Notes: generated from the letters alone by a model not told the origin. Positions 42,532 to 51,054 are shown, counted from the first letter of the stretch. The stretch is 64,000 bases of DNA from Ectorhizobium quercum (GCF_026552795.1 NZ_JANFPI010000010.1:62001-126000); one strand, 5' to 3'. Translations and numbers: made by a program.

Positions 42532-43545
42532 ATGAAAGCGATCGGATACAGGCAGGCGGGCGCAATCGACAGGGACGATGCGCTGGTCGACATAGACGTG
42601 GGCCGGCCGGCCCCGACGGGGCGGGACATTCTGGTCGAAGTGAAGGCCATCTCCGTCAATCCCGTCGACACCAAGGTTCGCCGCAGCGCCTCGCCGCCGG
42701 CGGGGGAATGGAAGATCCTCGGCTGGGATGCCGTCGGCACGGTCGTCGAAACCGGCCCCGACGTCAGCGGCTTCAGGCCGGGCGACGAGGTGTTCTACGC
42801 CGGCTCGATCACCCGTCCCGGCGCCAACAGTCAGTTCCATCTCGTCGACGAGCGCATCGTCGGCCACAAGCCGAAATCGCTCTCGAACGCCGAGGCGGCG
42901 GCGCTGCCGCTCACGGCGATCACGGCCTGGGAAATGCTGTTCGACCGGCTCGACATCCGCAGGCCCGTGCCCGGCGCAGCCAATGCCGTTCTCATCGTCG
43001 GCGGCGCGGGCGGCGTCGGTTCGATCGCCATCCAGCTCGCCCGCGCCCTGACGGACGTGACGGTCATCGCCACCGCGTCGCGGCCGGAAACGCAGGCCTG
43101 GGTGCAGGACCTCGGCGCGCATCATGTGGTCGATCACAGCAAGCCGATCGCCGAACAGATCACCGCCCTCGGCATCGGCGCACCGGCCTTCGTCTTCTCC
43201 ACCACCGAGACCCATCGCCATCTGACGGAGATCGTCGAGCTGATCGCGCCGCAGGGGCGCTTCGGCCTGATCGACGACCCCGACAGCCTCGATGTCATGC
43301 CTTTCAAGCGCAAGGCCGTTTCCACGCACTGGGAGCTGATGTTCACGCGGCCGATCTTCCAGACGCCGGACATGGACGAGCAGGGCAAGCTGCTCGACGA
43401 ACTGTCCCGCCTGATCGATACGGGAAAAATCCGCACGACGCTGACCGACACCCTCAGCCCGATCAACGCGGCCAATCTCAAAAAGGCCCATGCCCTTCTG
43501 GAAAGCGGGAAAACGAGGGGCAAGATCGTGCTCGAGACGTTTTAA
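42532..43545 (+). CDS. Zinc-type alcohol dehydrogenase family / quinone oxidoreductase-like protein
   Basis: A 337-residue medium-chain dehydrogenase/reductase. It has the substrate-side GWDAVGTVVETGPDVSGFRPGDEVFYAG segment and the cofactor motif VLIVGGAGGVGSIAIQLARAL, typical of NADPH quinone oxidoreductases of the ZADH group lacking catalytic zinc. The start at 42532 follows AGGGAGCG. It is divergently paired with an HxlR regulator, suggesting induction by quinones or reactive electrophiles; that is inference. Confidence 0.87.
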   Translation: MKAIGYRQAGAIDRDDALVDIDVGRPAPTGRDILVEVKAISVNPVDTKVRRSASPPAGEWKILGWDAVGTVVETGPDVSGFRPGDEVFYAGSITRPGANSQFHLVDERIVGHKPKSLSNAEAAALPLTAITAWEMLFDRLDIRRPVPGAANAVLIVGGAGGVGSIAIQLARALTDVTVIATASRPETQAWVQDLGAHHVVDHSKPIAEQITALGIGAPAFVFSTTETHRHLTEIVELIAPQGRFGLIDDPDSLDVMPFKRKAVSTHWELMFTRPIFQTPDMDEQGKLLDELSRLIDTGKIRTTLTDTLSPINAANLKKAHALLESGKTRGKIVLETF

Positions 43546-43593
43546 AGCCCCCGCCGGCACCGGGCCGGTGTCGGCAATCCGGTCTCTGCCCAT

Positions 43594-43616
43594 GCCTGCC
43601 TCCAGTGATGGCAGGC
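43594..43616 (+). terminator. Hairpin after the oxidoreductase gene
   Basis: GCCTGCC (43594-43600) pairs with GGCAGGC (43610-43616) around a 9-nt loop, 49 nt past the stop. There is no U-tract, so it is a weak terminator candidate. Confidence 0.4.
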
Positions 43617-43672
43617 GGGGCGTGCGGCGCGGCCAATTCACTTGACAATCTCAAGACCCTGTGGCCCATGAA

Positions 43673-43690
43673 TTGTATTTTCGTATACAA
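43673..43690. promoter_or_regulatory. GntR-type operator, site A (ahead of ridA-type gene)
   Basis: TTGTAT-N6-ATACAA, a perfect inverted repeat 15 bp before the RidA-like start. It has the same half-sites and spacing as sites B (46284) and C (47204). It is the most symmetric copy. Confidence 0.75.
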
Positions 43691-43704
43691 AAATGGAGAG
43701 CCGC

Positions 43705-44106
43705 ATGCATCAGATCGTCAACTACCCCGGTCATCCTCCGGAATCGAAGCCTCTGGGTCCGGCCCCTTTAAGCCCGGCCCTGAGGAGCGGTAACGTCCTT
43801 TATCTTTCCGGTCAGGTCGGAATCAATCCCGACACGGCCCGGATCGTCGGGCCGGGATTTGCCGAACAGGCGCATCAGGCTCTGAGGAATGTCCGTTCCC
43901 TGGTCGAGAATGCCGGCTTTTCGATGGGGGATGTGATCAAGATCACCGTCTTCCTGACCCGGCTGGAGGATTTTGCCGAACTCAATGCCATCTACCGGGA
44001 ATATTTCTCCGAGCCCTATCCGACCCGCTCGACGGTCGGCGTCTCGCTTCAGCCTTCGTCGCTGCTGATCGAGATCGAAGGCGTCGCCATCCGGCGCGGG
44101 GCATGA
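43705..44106 (+). CDS. RidA-family (YjgF/YER057c) protein
   Basis: A 133-residue RidA-like protein. It has SGNVLYLSGQVGINPDT near residue 30, ALRNVRSLVENAGFSMGDVIKITVFLT and the C-terminal RSTVGVSLQPSSLLIEIEGVAIRRG, where RidA proteins have R-x-(T/A)-V...LP...V-E-(I/M)-x-x-(I/V)-A. True RidA deaminases hydrolyse reactive 2-aminoacrylate-type enamines using that Arg. The start at 43705 has GGAG 6 nt upstream; 43693 is the alternative. It overlaps the dehydrogenase gene by 4 bp, and a GntR-type operator sits just upstream. Confidence 0.87.
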   Translation: MHQIVNYPGHPPESKPLGPAPLSPALRSGNVLYLSGQVGINPDTARIVGPGFAEQAHQALRNVRSLVENAGFSMGDVIKITVFLTRLEDFAELNAIYREYFSEPYPTRSTVGVSLQPSSLLIEIEGVAIRRGA

Positions 44107-45095
44107 GGATCGGCATGTCCACCAATCTTCGCGTTCTCGTCACGAACGCCCCCTCCCAGGAGCCTGCCCTTCGGATCGACGGCGATGCCGTGGCCACCCG
44201 GTGCAAGGCGCTCGGCGTCGAAGCCGAAATCACCGTCTGCGACGATCCTCTTGCGCTCGAACGGTTCGCCGGAGCCGCCGACGTCATCTTCACCAATCAC
44301 AAATTCGATATCGGCCGCGTCAGGAAGGCATCCCCCCGCCTGAAGTGGGTCCAGGTCATATCCGCCGGCGTGGAAGCCTATCTGAAGACCTTGCCGGAAG
44401 GTGTGATCCTGACCAACGCATCGGGCGTTCACGCGGAAAAAGGCGCCGAATTCATTCTGACGTCGGTTCTGATGCTGAATTACCGCATTCCCTTCTTCAC
44501 CTCGCGCAAGGTGCAGCGCACATGGCAGCCGGTGTTCGAATCCGTCGCGCACGGCAAGGTCGCGACCATCCTCGGCGTCGGCGCCATTGGCGGCGCGGCG
44601 GTTCCCCTGCTGCGGGCGCGCGGCATCAGGGTGATCGGCGTCACCAGCCGGGGCGAGACGGACGCTCCGGTCGATGAATGCATCGCCCTCGACGCCCTCG
44701 ACACAGTCCTGCCGGGAACGGATTTCCTCGTCTCGACCCTGCCGCTGACCCCGGCGACGGAAGGCCGTATCGGCGCCGAGCAGTTCGACCTCATGCCGCG
44801 GGGCGCCGGTGTCGTCGTCGTCGGAAGGGCGAAGGTGCTGGATTACGGGGCGCTGGCGGCACGTCTCGAAAGCGGCCACCTCGGCGGAGCGGTGCTCGAC
44901 GTGTTTCCGGAGGAACCGGTGGCCGAAAGCGATGCGATCTGGTCGATGCCGAACCTTGTCATGACGCCCCATTGCAGCGTGGACGACCATGCGGGCTATA
45001 TCGACAGATGCCTCGACATTTTCGGGGAGAACCTGCGCCGTTTCCAGGCGGGCGATCCGCTGCTCAACGTCGTGTCGCCGGACCGGGGATATTGA
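44103..45095 (+). CDS. D-2-hydroxyacid dehydrogenase family protein
   Basis: A 330-residue NAD(P)-dependent dehydrogenase. The Rossmann motif reads TILGVGAIGGAAVPLLRARGIRVIGV. The catalytic residues fit the family: Arg in VVVGRAKVLDY (where N-x-(A/G)-R-G is usual), Glu in DVFPEEP and His in MTPHCS. Such enzymes interconvert 2-oxo and D-2-hydroxy acids. Coupled to the RidA-like gene by ATGA overlap, it could reduce a 2-oxo acid released by enamine or imine hydrolysis; that is inference. Confidence 0.87.
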   Translation: MRIGMSTNLRVLVTNAPSQEPALRIDGDAVATRCKALGVEAEITVCDDPLALERFAGAADVIFTNHKFDIGRVRKASPRLKWVQVISAGVEAYLKTLPEGVILTNASGVHAEKGAEFILTSVLMLNYRIPFFTSRKVQRTWQPVFESVAHGKVATILGVGAIGGAAVPLLRARGIRVIGVTSRGETDAPVDECIALDALDTVLPGTDFLVSTLPLTPATEGRIGAEQFDLMPRGAGVVVVGRAKVLDYGALAARLESGHLGGAVLDVFPEEPVAESDAIWSMPNLVMTPHCSVDDHAGYIDRCLDIFGENLRRFQAGDPLLNVVSPDRGY

Positions 45096-45099
45096 ACGG

Positions 45100-45124
45100 G
45101 CGGCCGGCGGGTTCCGCCGGCCGC
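45100..45124. terminator. Bidirectional terminator between convergent genes
   Basis: GCGGCCGGCGG (45100-45110) pairs perfectly with CCGCCGGCCGC (45114-45124) around a 3-nt loop, then TTTCGCC. It fills the 38-bp gap between the dehydrogenase and the convergent enolase-superfamily gene. Confidence 0.75.
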
Positions 45125-45133
45125 TTTCGCCGG

Positions 45134-46246
45134 TCAGCGAACGAGATATTTCTCGATGATCGCCGGGTCCGGTTCCACGCCGAGGCCGGGCTCGGTCGGC
45201 AGGTGGGCGTAGCCGTCCCTGATCAGAACCGGGTTGCGCGCCAACTTGCGGGCGATTTCGTTCGGCTCCACACAATATTCCATGACGAGCGCGTTTTCGG
45301 TCGCGCAGAGGAAGTGCAGGGAGGCCGCCGTATTGATGTCGGTGGTGAAATTGTGGTTGCAGACCTTGCGGCCACGGCTCATGGCATAATCCGCAATCCG
45401 GACGGCCTGGGTGAAACCGGTGCGCGTCAGGTCGATCTGCACGACATCGACGCCGCCTTCGTCGATCAGGCGCTCGAACCCGGCAACGCTGCACTCCTCC
45501 TCACCGGCTGCGATATATTGCGAGCAGGCCTTCGAAACCTGTCCGTAGCCGGCATAATTGTCGGGATGCAGCGGTTCCTCTATCCAGAACAGGCGGTAGG
45601 GTTCGAACAGCGACGCACGGCGGATCGTGGTCTTGGCGTCCCAGGCATGGCCCACATCGAGCATGAAGTCGTTGTCGTCGCCGATCGCCTTGCGGACGGC
45701 CTCGACATAGGCGATATCCGTGCGCTCGTCGCGGCCGAACGGTTCCCAACCGAACTTGACGCCCGTATGGCCGGTGTCGATTGCCACCCTGGCGCGCTCC
45801 ACCGTCGCCTCGATCGTGAACTGGAACATGTTCGAGGAGTAGACCCGCATCCTGTCGCGGAACGCGCCGCCGAGCAGGGTCGAAATCGGCTGCCCGAGCG
45901 CCTTGCCCTTGATGTCCCAAAGGGCGATGTCGATCCCCGCCATCGCCTGGAGCGTGGCACCGGCGCGGCCGTAGAAAATCGTCGCCCGATGCATCAGAGA
46001 CCACAACCGGCCCGTATCGAGAGGATTCTCGCCGATCAGCAAACGCTTCAGGCCCGTCACCATCGTATGCGAATAGGGCGCGTCGACGATCGCTTGCACG
46101 ACGGACGGGCATCCGTCGACCTCCCCCCAGCCGACGATGCCGGCATCCGTGCTGATGCGGATCAGAAGCGTATCCTGCGAACTGTCCGTCCGGTTCTCGA
46201 TGTTCGGCAGTTTCAGATAGAATGTTTCAACATCGGTGATTTTCAT
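45134..46246 (-). CDS. Mandelate racemase/muconate lactonizing enzyme family protein
   Basis: A 370-residue enolase-superfamily enzyme. The capping domain begins MKITDVETFYLKLPN. The barrel shows a Lys in GVKFGWEPFG, metal ligands in DVGHAWD, WIEEPL and AAGEEEC, a likely base His in CNHNFTTDIN and MEYC at the end. It would abstract a proton alpha to a carboxylate: racemase, dehydratase or cycloisomerase. The start at 46246 follows GAGGGT. A GntR-type operator lies 38-55 bp upstream. The substrate is unknown; acid-sugar or amino-acid derivatives are possible. Confidence 0.88.
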   Translation of the reverse strand: MKITDVETFYLKLPNIENRTDSSQDTLLIRISTDAGIVGWGEVDGCPSVVQAIVDAPYSHTMVTGLKRLLIGENPLDTGRLWSLMHRATIFYGRAGATLQAMAGIDIALWDIKGKALGQPISTLLGGAFRDRMRVYSSNMFQFTIEATVERARVAIDTGHTGVKFGWEPFGRDERTDIAYVEAVRKAIGDDNDFMLDVGHAWDAKTTIRRASLFEPYRLFWIEEPLHPDNYAGYGQVSKACSQYIAAGEEECSVAGFERLIDEGGVDVVQIDLTRTGFTQAVRIADYAMSRGRKVCNHNFTTDINTAASLHFLCATENALVMEYCVEPNEIARKLARNPVLIRDGYAHLPTEPGLGVEPDPAIIEKYLVR

Positions 46247-46283
46247 GCGGGTACCCTCATATTCGGATCCCGACATTCGCATA

Positions 46284-46301
46284 TCGTATTATTATATACA
46301 A
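46284..46301. promoter_or_regulatory. GntR-type operator, site B (ahead of enolase-superfamily gene)
   Basis: TCGTAT-N6-ATACAA, differing from site A by one base and identical in both half-sites to site C. It lies between the GntR gene and the enolase-superfamily gene, 38 bp before the latter's start. Confidence 0.72.
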
Positions 46302-46334
46302 TCTATGCGCAGAAAAATTTTACTCGCCGCAGGA

Positions 46335-47081
46335 TCAACCGGTCATGGCCGCCTTTCGGGCCCGCCGTTCTTCGATGATCGCCGCGAAATCGAGCCCGGC
46401 CGGCTGGTCCAGCGCATGTTCGCGCACCGCCGCCTCGGTGGCCGCGATGTGGCCGCTCGAAAAGATCGTGAGAAGTGTGCGGTGCTCCTCGATGATCTCG
46501 TCCATGCTCTTGCCGAAGGTGGAGAGACCGAAGATGACGGTGAGCTGCCGCGCGATCGACTGCCAGAGGGTCAGCAGGACGGGATTGTCGGAAAGCTCGC
46601 AGAGGATCCGGTGGAACTGGGTGTCGGCACTGGCAAAACCGTAGGCGTCGTTGCGGTCGCGCATCAGGGTCAGTTCGTTGAGCGCGGCTTCCAGCCGGGC
46701 GAGATGGCGCCCTTTATAGTGGCCTTTTTCAATGGCGCGCCGGGCTGCGTGGCTTTCCAGGGTTGCCCGGACGTCGAGGACATTGTCGAGCGTGGCCTTG
46801 TCTATCTGCATCAGGCGTATGCCCTTGTAGGGTTCGTTGGTGACGACCCCCTGGCTCTCCAGAACCCGCAACGCCTCGCGGATCGGCACGCGGCTCATGT
46901 TGAGCAATTCGCTCAGTTCCTTTTCGGTCAGACGCTCGCCGGGCAGGATGAGGCCTCTCGCCGCCGCCGACATGATCACGTCAAGGGCGTGATCGACCAG
47001 CGTCCTCGGCCGTTCCGGTTGCCACTGCTCCACGTTCAGGGGTTGGTCCGCCACTTTCAATCTCCGCATCACTTCCATCAT
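46335..47081 (-). CDS. GntR-family regulator with FCD effector domain
   Basis: A 248-residue regulator. The N-terminal winged helix has LVDHALDVIMSAAARGLILPGERLTEKELSELLNMSRVPIREALRVLESQG. The C-terminal helical FCD domain has DVRATLESHAARRAIE and the metal/effector His residues in DTQFHRIL, EEHRTLL and VREHAL. The start may be 47081 or 47069; the latter has GGAAG at better spacing. It lies between the genes it probably controls, and the three T(T/C)GTAT-N6-ATACAA sites around it are plausible targets. It should repress until a carboxylate ligand binds. Confidence 0.88.
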   Translation of the reverse strand: MMEVMRRLKVADQPLNVEQWQPERPRTLVDHALDVIMSAAARGLILPGERLTEKELSELLNMSRVPIREALRVLESQGVVTNEPYKGIRLMQIDKATLDNVLDVRATLESHAARRAIEKGHYKGRHLARLEAALNELTLMRDRNDAYGFASADTQFHRILCELSDNPVLLTLWQSIARQLTVIFGLSTFGKSMDEIIEEHRTLLTIFSSGHIAATEAAVREHALDQPAGLDFAAIIEERRARKAAMTG

Positions 47082-47096
47082 CAGGACATATCCTGA
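47081..47096. repeat. Inverted repeat at the GntR translation start
   Basis: TCAGGA-N4-TCCTGA, perfect 6-4-6, abuts the upstream GntR start codon. It could fold in the mRNA and mask the first ribosome site, or be a protein site; it differs from the T(T/C)GTAT operators. Confidence 0.4.
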
Positions 47097-47203
47097 AATC
47101 ATATCCAAAAATACAAGTGACGACCGGATATCGGACAAAAATTTCGCTGAATTAAGCGGCACTTCTGCATTTCGTCCAATAGACAGGCAATCACGCTTGA
47201 CAT

Positions 47204-47221
47204 TCGTATAATAGTATACAA
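47204..47221. promoter_or_regulatory. GntR-type operator, site C (ahead of ABC transporter operon)
   Basis: TCGTAT-N6-ATACAA, in the divergent region between the GntR gene and the ABC binding-protein gene (start 47323). It has the same half-sites and spacing as site B, and one base differs from site A. Confidence 0.72.
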
Positions 47222-47322
47222 AATGACGATGAGCAAATCGAATGCTCTGTCGGGACGCAACCGGACGCGCATTGCGCCGCCGAGACAAATGGATAATCAG
47301 CGCGATCAGGGGATCCATCGTG

Positions 47323-48198
47323 ATGAAACGCTTAACCTCGACATTCGTGGCCGCGCTGCTCGCAGGCGCGTCCTTGGCCTCCGCCGAGGACACGCCGAGC
47401 CCGACTCCGGCCGAATTCGCCTCCATGCCGGCCTGCGAGGCGCTTCGCTCCAAGTATCCGTCGCTCACCGGCAAGGAACTCACCATCGGTCTCGGTGGCT
47501 ACAACAAGGGCTTCCAGTCTCCGAAGGCCGACGATCCGGACACGCTCGAAGGTCTCGATCCGGACATGTTCGACCGTCTGGGCGCATGTCTCGGCTTCAC
47601 CTACAAGTTTCAGCTCGGCGCCTTCAATGTCCTGATCACCTCGCTGACGTCCGGCCGTATCGACATGGGTCCGTCGCTCTACGTCACCCCGGCCCGCCTT
47701 GAACAGGTCGCCTTCGTGTCGTCCTATCAGGTCATCGACGGCTCCGTCGTGCCGAAGGGCAATCCGAAGAACCTGCAATCGCTCGACGATCTGTGCGGCA
47801 TGACCATCTCGGCGGCCGCCGGCACGTTCGAAGCGACGACGCTCGCGCCGGAACAGACCAAGAAATGCCTGGAGGCCGACAAGCCGGCGGTCGATGTGCT
47901 GCTCGTCCAGAACACCGACAACGCGATCCTCGCCGTCCAGTCCGGCCGGGCCGACATCCACCTGACGTCGGCCGCGGTCGCCAGGGGCCTGGTCGCCGCC
48001 GACCCGCGCCTCGAGCGCGCGTTCGATGTCGACCTGCCGATCCGTAACGGCTATCCGATCGCCAAGGACAATACGGAACTGCGCTCGGCCGTTACCGAGG
48101 GCATCGCGATCATCCAGGGCACGGGCGTGCAGAAGAAGCTGCTCGAAAAGTGGGGCCAGGGCGGCGACGCCGAGCGGCCCGTCGAAAACCTGGGCTGA
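47323..48198 (+). CDS. Polar amino-acid-type ABC transporter substrate-binding protein
   Basis: A 291-residue exported binding protein of the GlnH/HisJ type. It has a signal peptide (KRLTSTFVAALLAGASLASA), then LTIGLGGYNKGFQSP, GLDPDMFDRLGACLGF, LITSLTSGRIDMGPSLYVTPARLEQVAFVSSYQVI and LQSLDDLCGMTISAAAGTFEA, matching the two-lobe amino-acid-binding pattern. The operon continues with permease/ATPase, oxidase-like, binding-protein-like and amidohydrolase genes. The ligand is probably an amino acid or a cyclic derivative, inferred from context. Confidence 0.87.
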   Translation: MKRLTSTFVAALLAGASLASAEDTPSPTPAEFASMPACEALRSKYPSLTGKELTIGLGGYNKGFQSPKADDPDTLEGLDPDMFDRLGACLGFTYKFQLGAFNVLITSLTSGRIDMGPSLYVTPARLEQVAFVSSYQVIDGSVVPKGNPKNLQSLDDLCGMTISAAAGTFEATTLAPEQTKKCLEADKPAVDVLLVQNTDNAILAVQSGRADIHLTSAAVARGLVAADPRLERAFDVDLPIRNGYPIAKDNTELRSAVTEGIAIIQGTGVQKKLLEKWGQGGDAERPVENLG

Positions 48199-48206
48199 CC
48201 GGGAAC

Positions 48207-48235
48207 GGGCCGCGCGGGATTTCCCGGCGCGGCCC
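48207..48235 (+). terminator. Attenuating hairpin after the binding-protein gene
   Basis: GGGCCGCGC (48207-48215) pairs perfectly with GCGCGGCCC (48227-48235), with additional pairing inside the loop (GGGA/TCCC). It lies 9 nt past the stop, with no U-tract, as often seen between binding-protein and permease genes. Confidence 0.55.
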
Positions 48236-48412
48236 GAACGCACTGTCCCTTCTTCGGATCGCTTGCGATTTGCAGAACGGTCCGTAGGCGGCTTCCGTAT
48301 ATTACGGCCGCCGTTTGCTTCATAATCGGCGTGGCGTCGCTGCGGGAAGGTCCGGGCATTCTCCGGTTTTCACAATGCGCCGCGGGGTCTTTCACAGTCG
48401 CAGGCTTTTCCG

Positions 48413-49978
48413 ATGGACATCTTCCTCCACTATCTGACGCTTCCCTATCTCTGGCAGGGAGCGGTCATCGCGGTGCAGCTCATGGTCGGGGCTCTCTTCG
48501 GAGGCATTGTGATCGGGTTTTTCCTCGCGCTCGCCAGCATGTCCAAACACCGGCTCATCAGCTATCCGGTCAAGGCATACATCTACCTGCTGCGCGGCAC
48601 GCCGGTCCTGCTCCAGCTCATCCTGCTCTACAACGTCCTGCCCCAGTTCGGCATCATGCTGTCGGCATTCGCCAGCGCGCTTCTCGCACTGACGATCAAC
48701 GAGACCGCCTATTGCGCCGAGATCATACGCGGCGGCATCATCTCCGCAAACCGGGACCAGCGCACGGCCGCGCAGGCCTTCGGCTTCACCCGCACGGCCG
48801 AGATGATCCATGTGGTGATCCCGCAGGCGCTGCGCGCCATCATGCCGACCCTCGGCAATGAATCGGTCGGCCTGCTCAAGTCGACATCGCTTGCCTCGGT
48901 GGTCGGAGTGAGCGAACTGACGATGCGCAGCCAGACGATCGTTTCGGAGAACTTCCTTTTCATCCCGGTGCTCATGGCGTCCGGCGGCATCTATGTCATC
49001 CTGGCGAGCGTACTGGCGGTCGGCCAATGGTGGCTGGAAACGCGCGTCGGTCTGGACTTCCGCGCCAGGCGCGCCCGGCACCGCAAGCCGCGTCCGGTGG
49101 CCGAACTGCCGGCATCCGCGGCTTCCCCGACGACCGTCGATTCCCGCGAAAAGCTTCTGGAAGTGATCGATCTCAGGGTTGCCTATCACGGCAAGGAAGT
49201 CCTGAAAGGTCTTTCGCTGACGGTGCGGCGCGGCGAGGTCGTGGTGCTGCTCGGCCGGTCCGGATCGGGCAAGAGCACGCTCCTGAAATCCATCCTTGCG
49301 CTGGCGCCCGTCAGCGGCGGCGATATCCGCGTCGGCGGGGAGCGGATGGGGCGCGGGCCGAGCGGAGCCCCCCTGCCGGCCCGGGCGTTGCCGGCCAACC
49401 GTGCGGCGGCCCGCATCGGCATCGTCTTCCAGAATTTCGCGCTCTTCGACCATCTGACGGCGGAAGAGAACGTGATGAGCATTCCCGTGATCGTGCAGAA
49501 GGACGCAAAGCCGGTCGCCCGCGCCAAGGCGCGCCGCGCCCTCGATCAGGTCGGCCTGTCCGCGTTCTACCATTCGCTCCCGCACGAGCTTTCCGGCGGC
49601 CAGCAGCAGCGCGTCGCCATCGCCCGCGCGCTGGCCAGCAATCCGCAGCTCATCCTGTTCGACGAGCCGACCTCGGCGCTCGACCCGGAACTGGTGCGCG
49701 AGGTGCATTCGACCATCCGCAAACTGGCGGACATGGGCATGACGCTGGTCATCAGCACCCATGACGTCGACTTTGCACGCAGCGTCGCCGATCAGATCGT
49801 CTTCCTCCAGCACGGCGTTCTCGTCGAACAGGGGCCGCCTTCGATCATCGACAACCCGCAAACGCAGACCTTCGCCGCCTATCTGCGCCAGGAGGCCGCC
49901 GGCGAGATCGGGCCGGAGATCGAGCCCGAGCCCACCGCTCCCAAACCGGCTGCAAAGCTGATCCACACGGAAAGATGA
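48413..49978 (+). CDS. Fused amino-acid-type ABC permease and ATP-binding protein
   Basis: A 521-residue fusion. Residues 1-215 are a His/Glu-type permease with five hydrophobic helices and the EAA-like loop RTAAQAFGFTRTAEMIHVVIPQALR. A short linker leads to an ABC ATPase with Walker A GRSGSGKSTL, signature LSGGQQQRVAIARAL and Walker B LILFDEPTSALDPE. Permease and ATPase are normally separate proteins; no frameshift or start between them is needed. It works with the binding protein encoded just upstream. The end overlaps the next gene by 4 bp (ATGA). Confidence 0.9.
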   Translation: MDIFLHYLTLPYLWQGAVIAVQLMVGALFGGIVIGFFLALASMSKHRLISYPVKAYIYLLRGTPVLLQLILLYNVLPQFGIMLSAFASALLALTINETAYCAEIIRGGIISANRDQRTAAQAFGFTRTAEMIHVVIPQALRAIMPTLGNESVGLLKSTSLASVVGVSELTMRSQTIVSENFLFIPVLMASGGIYVILASVLAVGQWWLETRVGLDFRARRARHRKPRPVAELPASAASPTTVDSREKLLEVIDLRVAYHGKEVLKGLSLTVRRGEVVVLLGRSGSGKSTLLKSILALAPVSGGDIRVGGERMGRGPSGAPLPARALPANRAAARIGIVFQNFALFDHLTAEENVMSIPVIVQKDAKPVARAKARRALDQVGLSAFYHSLPHELSGGQQQRVAIARALASNPQLILFDEPTSALDPELVREVHSTIRKLADMGMTLVISTHDVDFARSVADQIVFLQHGVLVEQGPPSIIDNPQTQTFAAYLRQEAAGEIGPEIEPEPTAPKPAAKLIHTER

Positions 49979-51054
49979 CGTCCATGCTTCCCTATCAGGC
50001 CGAGGCGGAAGCCGCGATCGGCAAAGACCTCTATCGTTATCTTGTCGGCCGCGCCGTGGACGGCGGCGCGGAGGATGCCAACGAGGCCGCTTTCAGACGC
50101 TTCTGCCTTGTGCCACGGGTCCTGTCGGATATCCGTGGCGTCGACCTCGCGACGACGCTTTTCGGCGTCGAGATTGCCGCTCCGGTCGTGGTCGGTGCCT
50201 TTGCCGGCGACCGCCTGTTCCATGCGGAGGGGCTTGCGCCCGTCGCCCGGGTCTGCAAGCGCCTGCGCCTGCCCCTCGTCGTTTCGGAAGAAACCGTTAC
50301 GCCTCTCGCCCGGATAACCGCCTTGCACGACCGGGTCCTCCTGCAATTGCGCGCTGCCGGCCCCGTGGAACGCGCGCGCTCCCTCGTCGAACATGCCGCC
50401 GATGCCGGGGCCGTCGGCATCGTGCTGACGGTGCTTGCGCCGGCGCACCCCATCGAGGGCCTACGGCCGGGCGGCTTCGATGTCGGTCAGGCGCTGCGGG
50501 ACAGGGGATGGACGACGATCGGTTCCGACCGCCCCGGCCCGATGCCGCTGCCGGCATTTCCCAACTGGACCGCCCGGGACATTTCCGAGGTCGCCGACAG
50601 CGCGAAAGCGCGCGGCCTGCACCTCGTCGTCAAGGGCGTCCTCCATCCCGGCGATGTCGCGGCTTGCGAACAGGCCGGAGCCGGTACGCTCATGGTTTCC
50701 AATATCGGCCTGCGGCAATCGTCGCGCTGGTTGCCGGCGCCGCTTGCCCTGCCTGGCATGAGGGCTGCCGCCTCGAAGGGCACGGCGGTGCTGGCCGATG
50801 GCGGTATCCGGCATGGCAGCGATGTGCTGATCGCCCGGCTTCTGGGCGCGGATGCGGCGGTGGTTTCGCGGCCGGTTCTCACGGCACTGGCCGGCGCCGG
50901 GGAAAAGGGCGTCGAGTCGTACTTGTCCGGCCTGATCGATTCATTGACCGCCATGACGCTCTGGATGGGCGCCGGCAGGATCGAAGACCTGCGCCCGGAC
51001 CAGTTGGCGCGCGCCGATGGCACCCCCCTTCCCTATGGAAAAAGCGATGTCTGA
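49975..51054 (+). CDS. Alpha-hydroxyacid oxidase-like FMN protein lacking the catalytic His
   Basis: A 359-residue TIM-barrel flavoprotein homologous to glycolate oxidase and lactate dehydrogenase. It has LVPRVLSDIRGVDLATTLFGVEIAAPVVVGAFAGDRLFHAEG at the start, the FMN-phosphate region VLADGGIRHGSDVLIARLLGADAAVV and the Lys in LVVKGVLHPGD. The active-site run that should read S-N-H-G-G-R-Q is S-N-I-G-L-R-Q here, so the proton-abstracting His is Ile. Either it uses different chemistry or it is not an alpha-hydroxyacid oxidase. It is coupled to the transporter gene by ATGA overlap and overlaps the next gene by 8 bp. Confidence 0.8.
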   Translation: MTSMLPYQAEAEAAIGKDLYRYLVGRAVDGGAEDANEAAFRRFCLVPRVLSDIRGVDLATTLFGVEIAAPVVVGAFAGDRLFHAEGLAPVARVCKRLRLPLVVSEETVTPLARITALHDRVLLQLRAAGPVERARSLVEHAADAGAVGIVLTVLAPAHPIEGLRPGGFDVGQALRDRGWTTIGSDRPGPMPLPAFPNWTARDISEVADSAKARGLHLVVKGVLHPGDVAACEQAGAGTLMVSNIGLRQSSRWLPAPLALPGMRAAASKGTAVLADGGIRHGSDVLIARLLGADAAVVSRPVLTALAGAGEKGVESYLSGLIDSLTAMTLWMGAGRIEDLRPDQLARADGTPLPYGKSDV

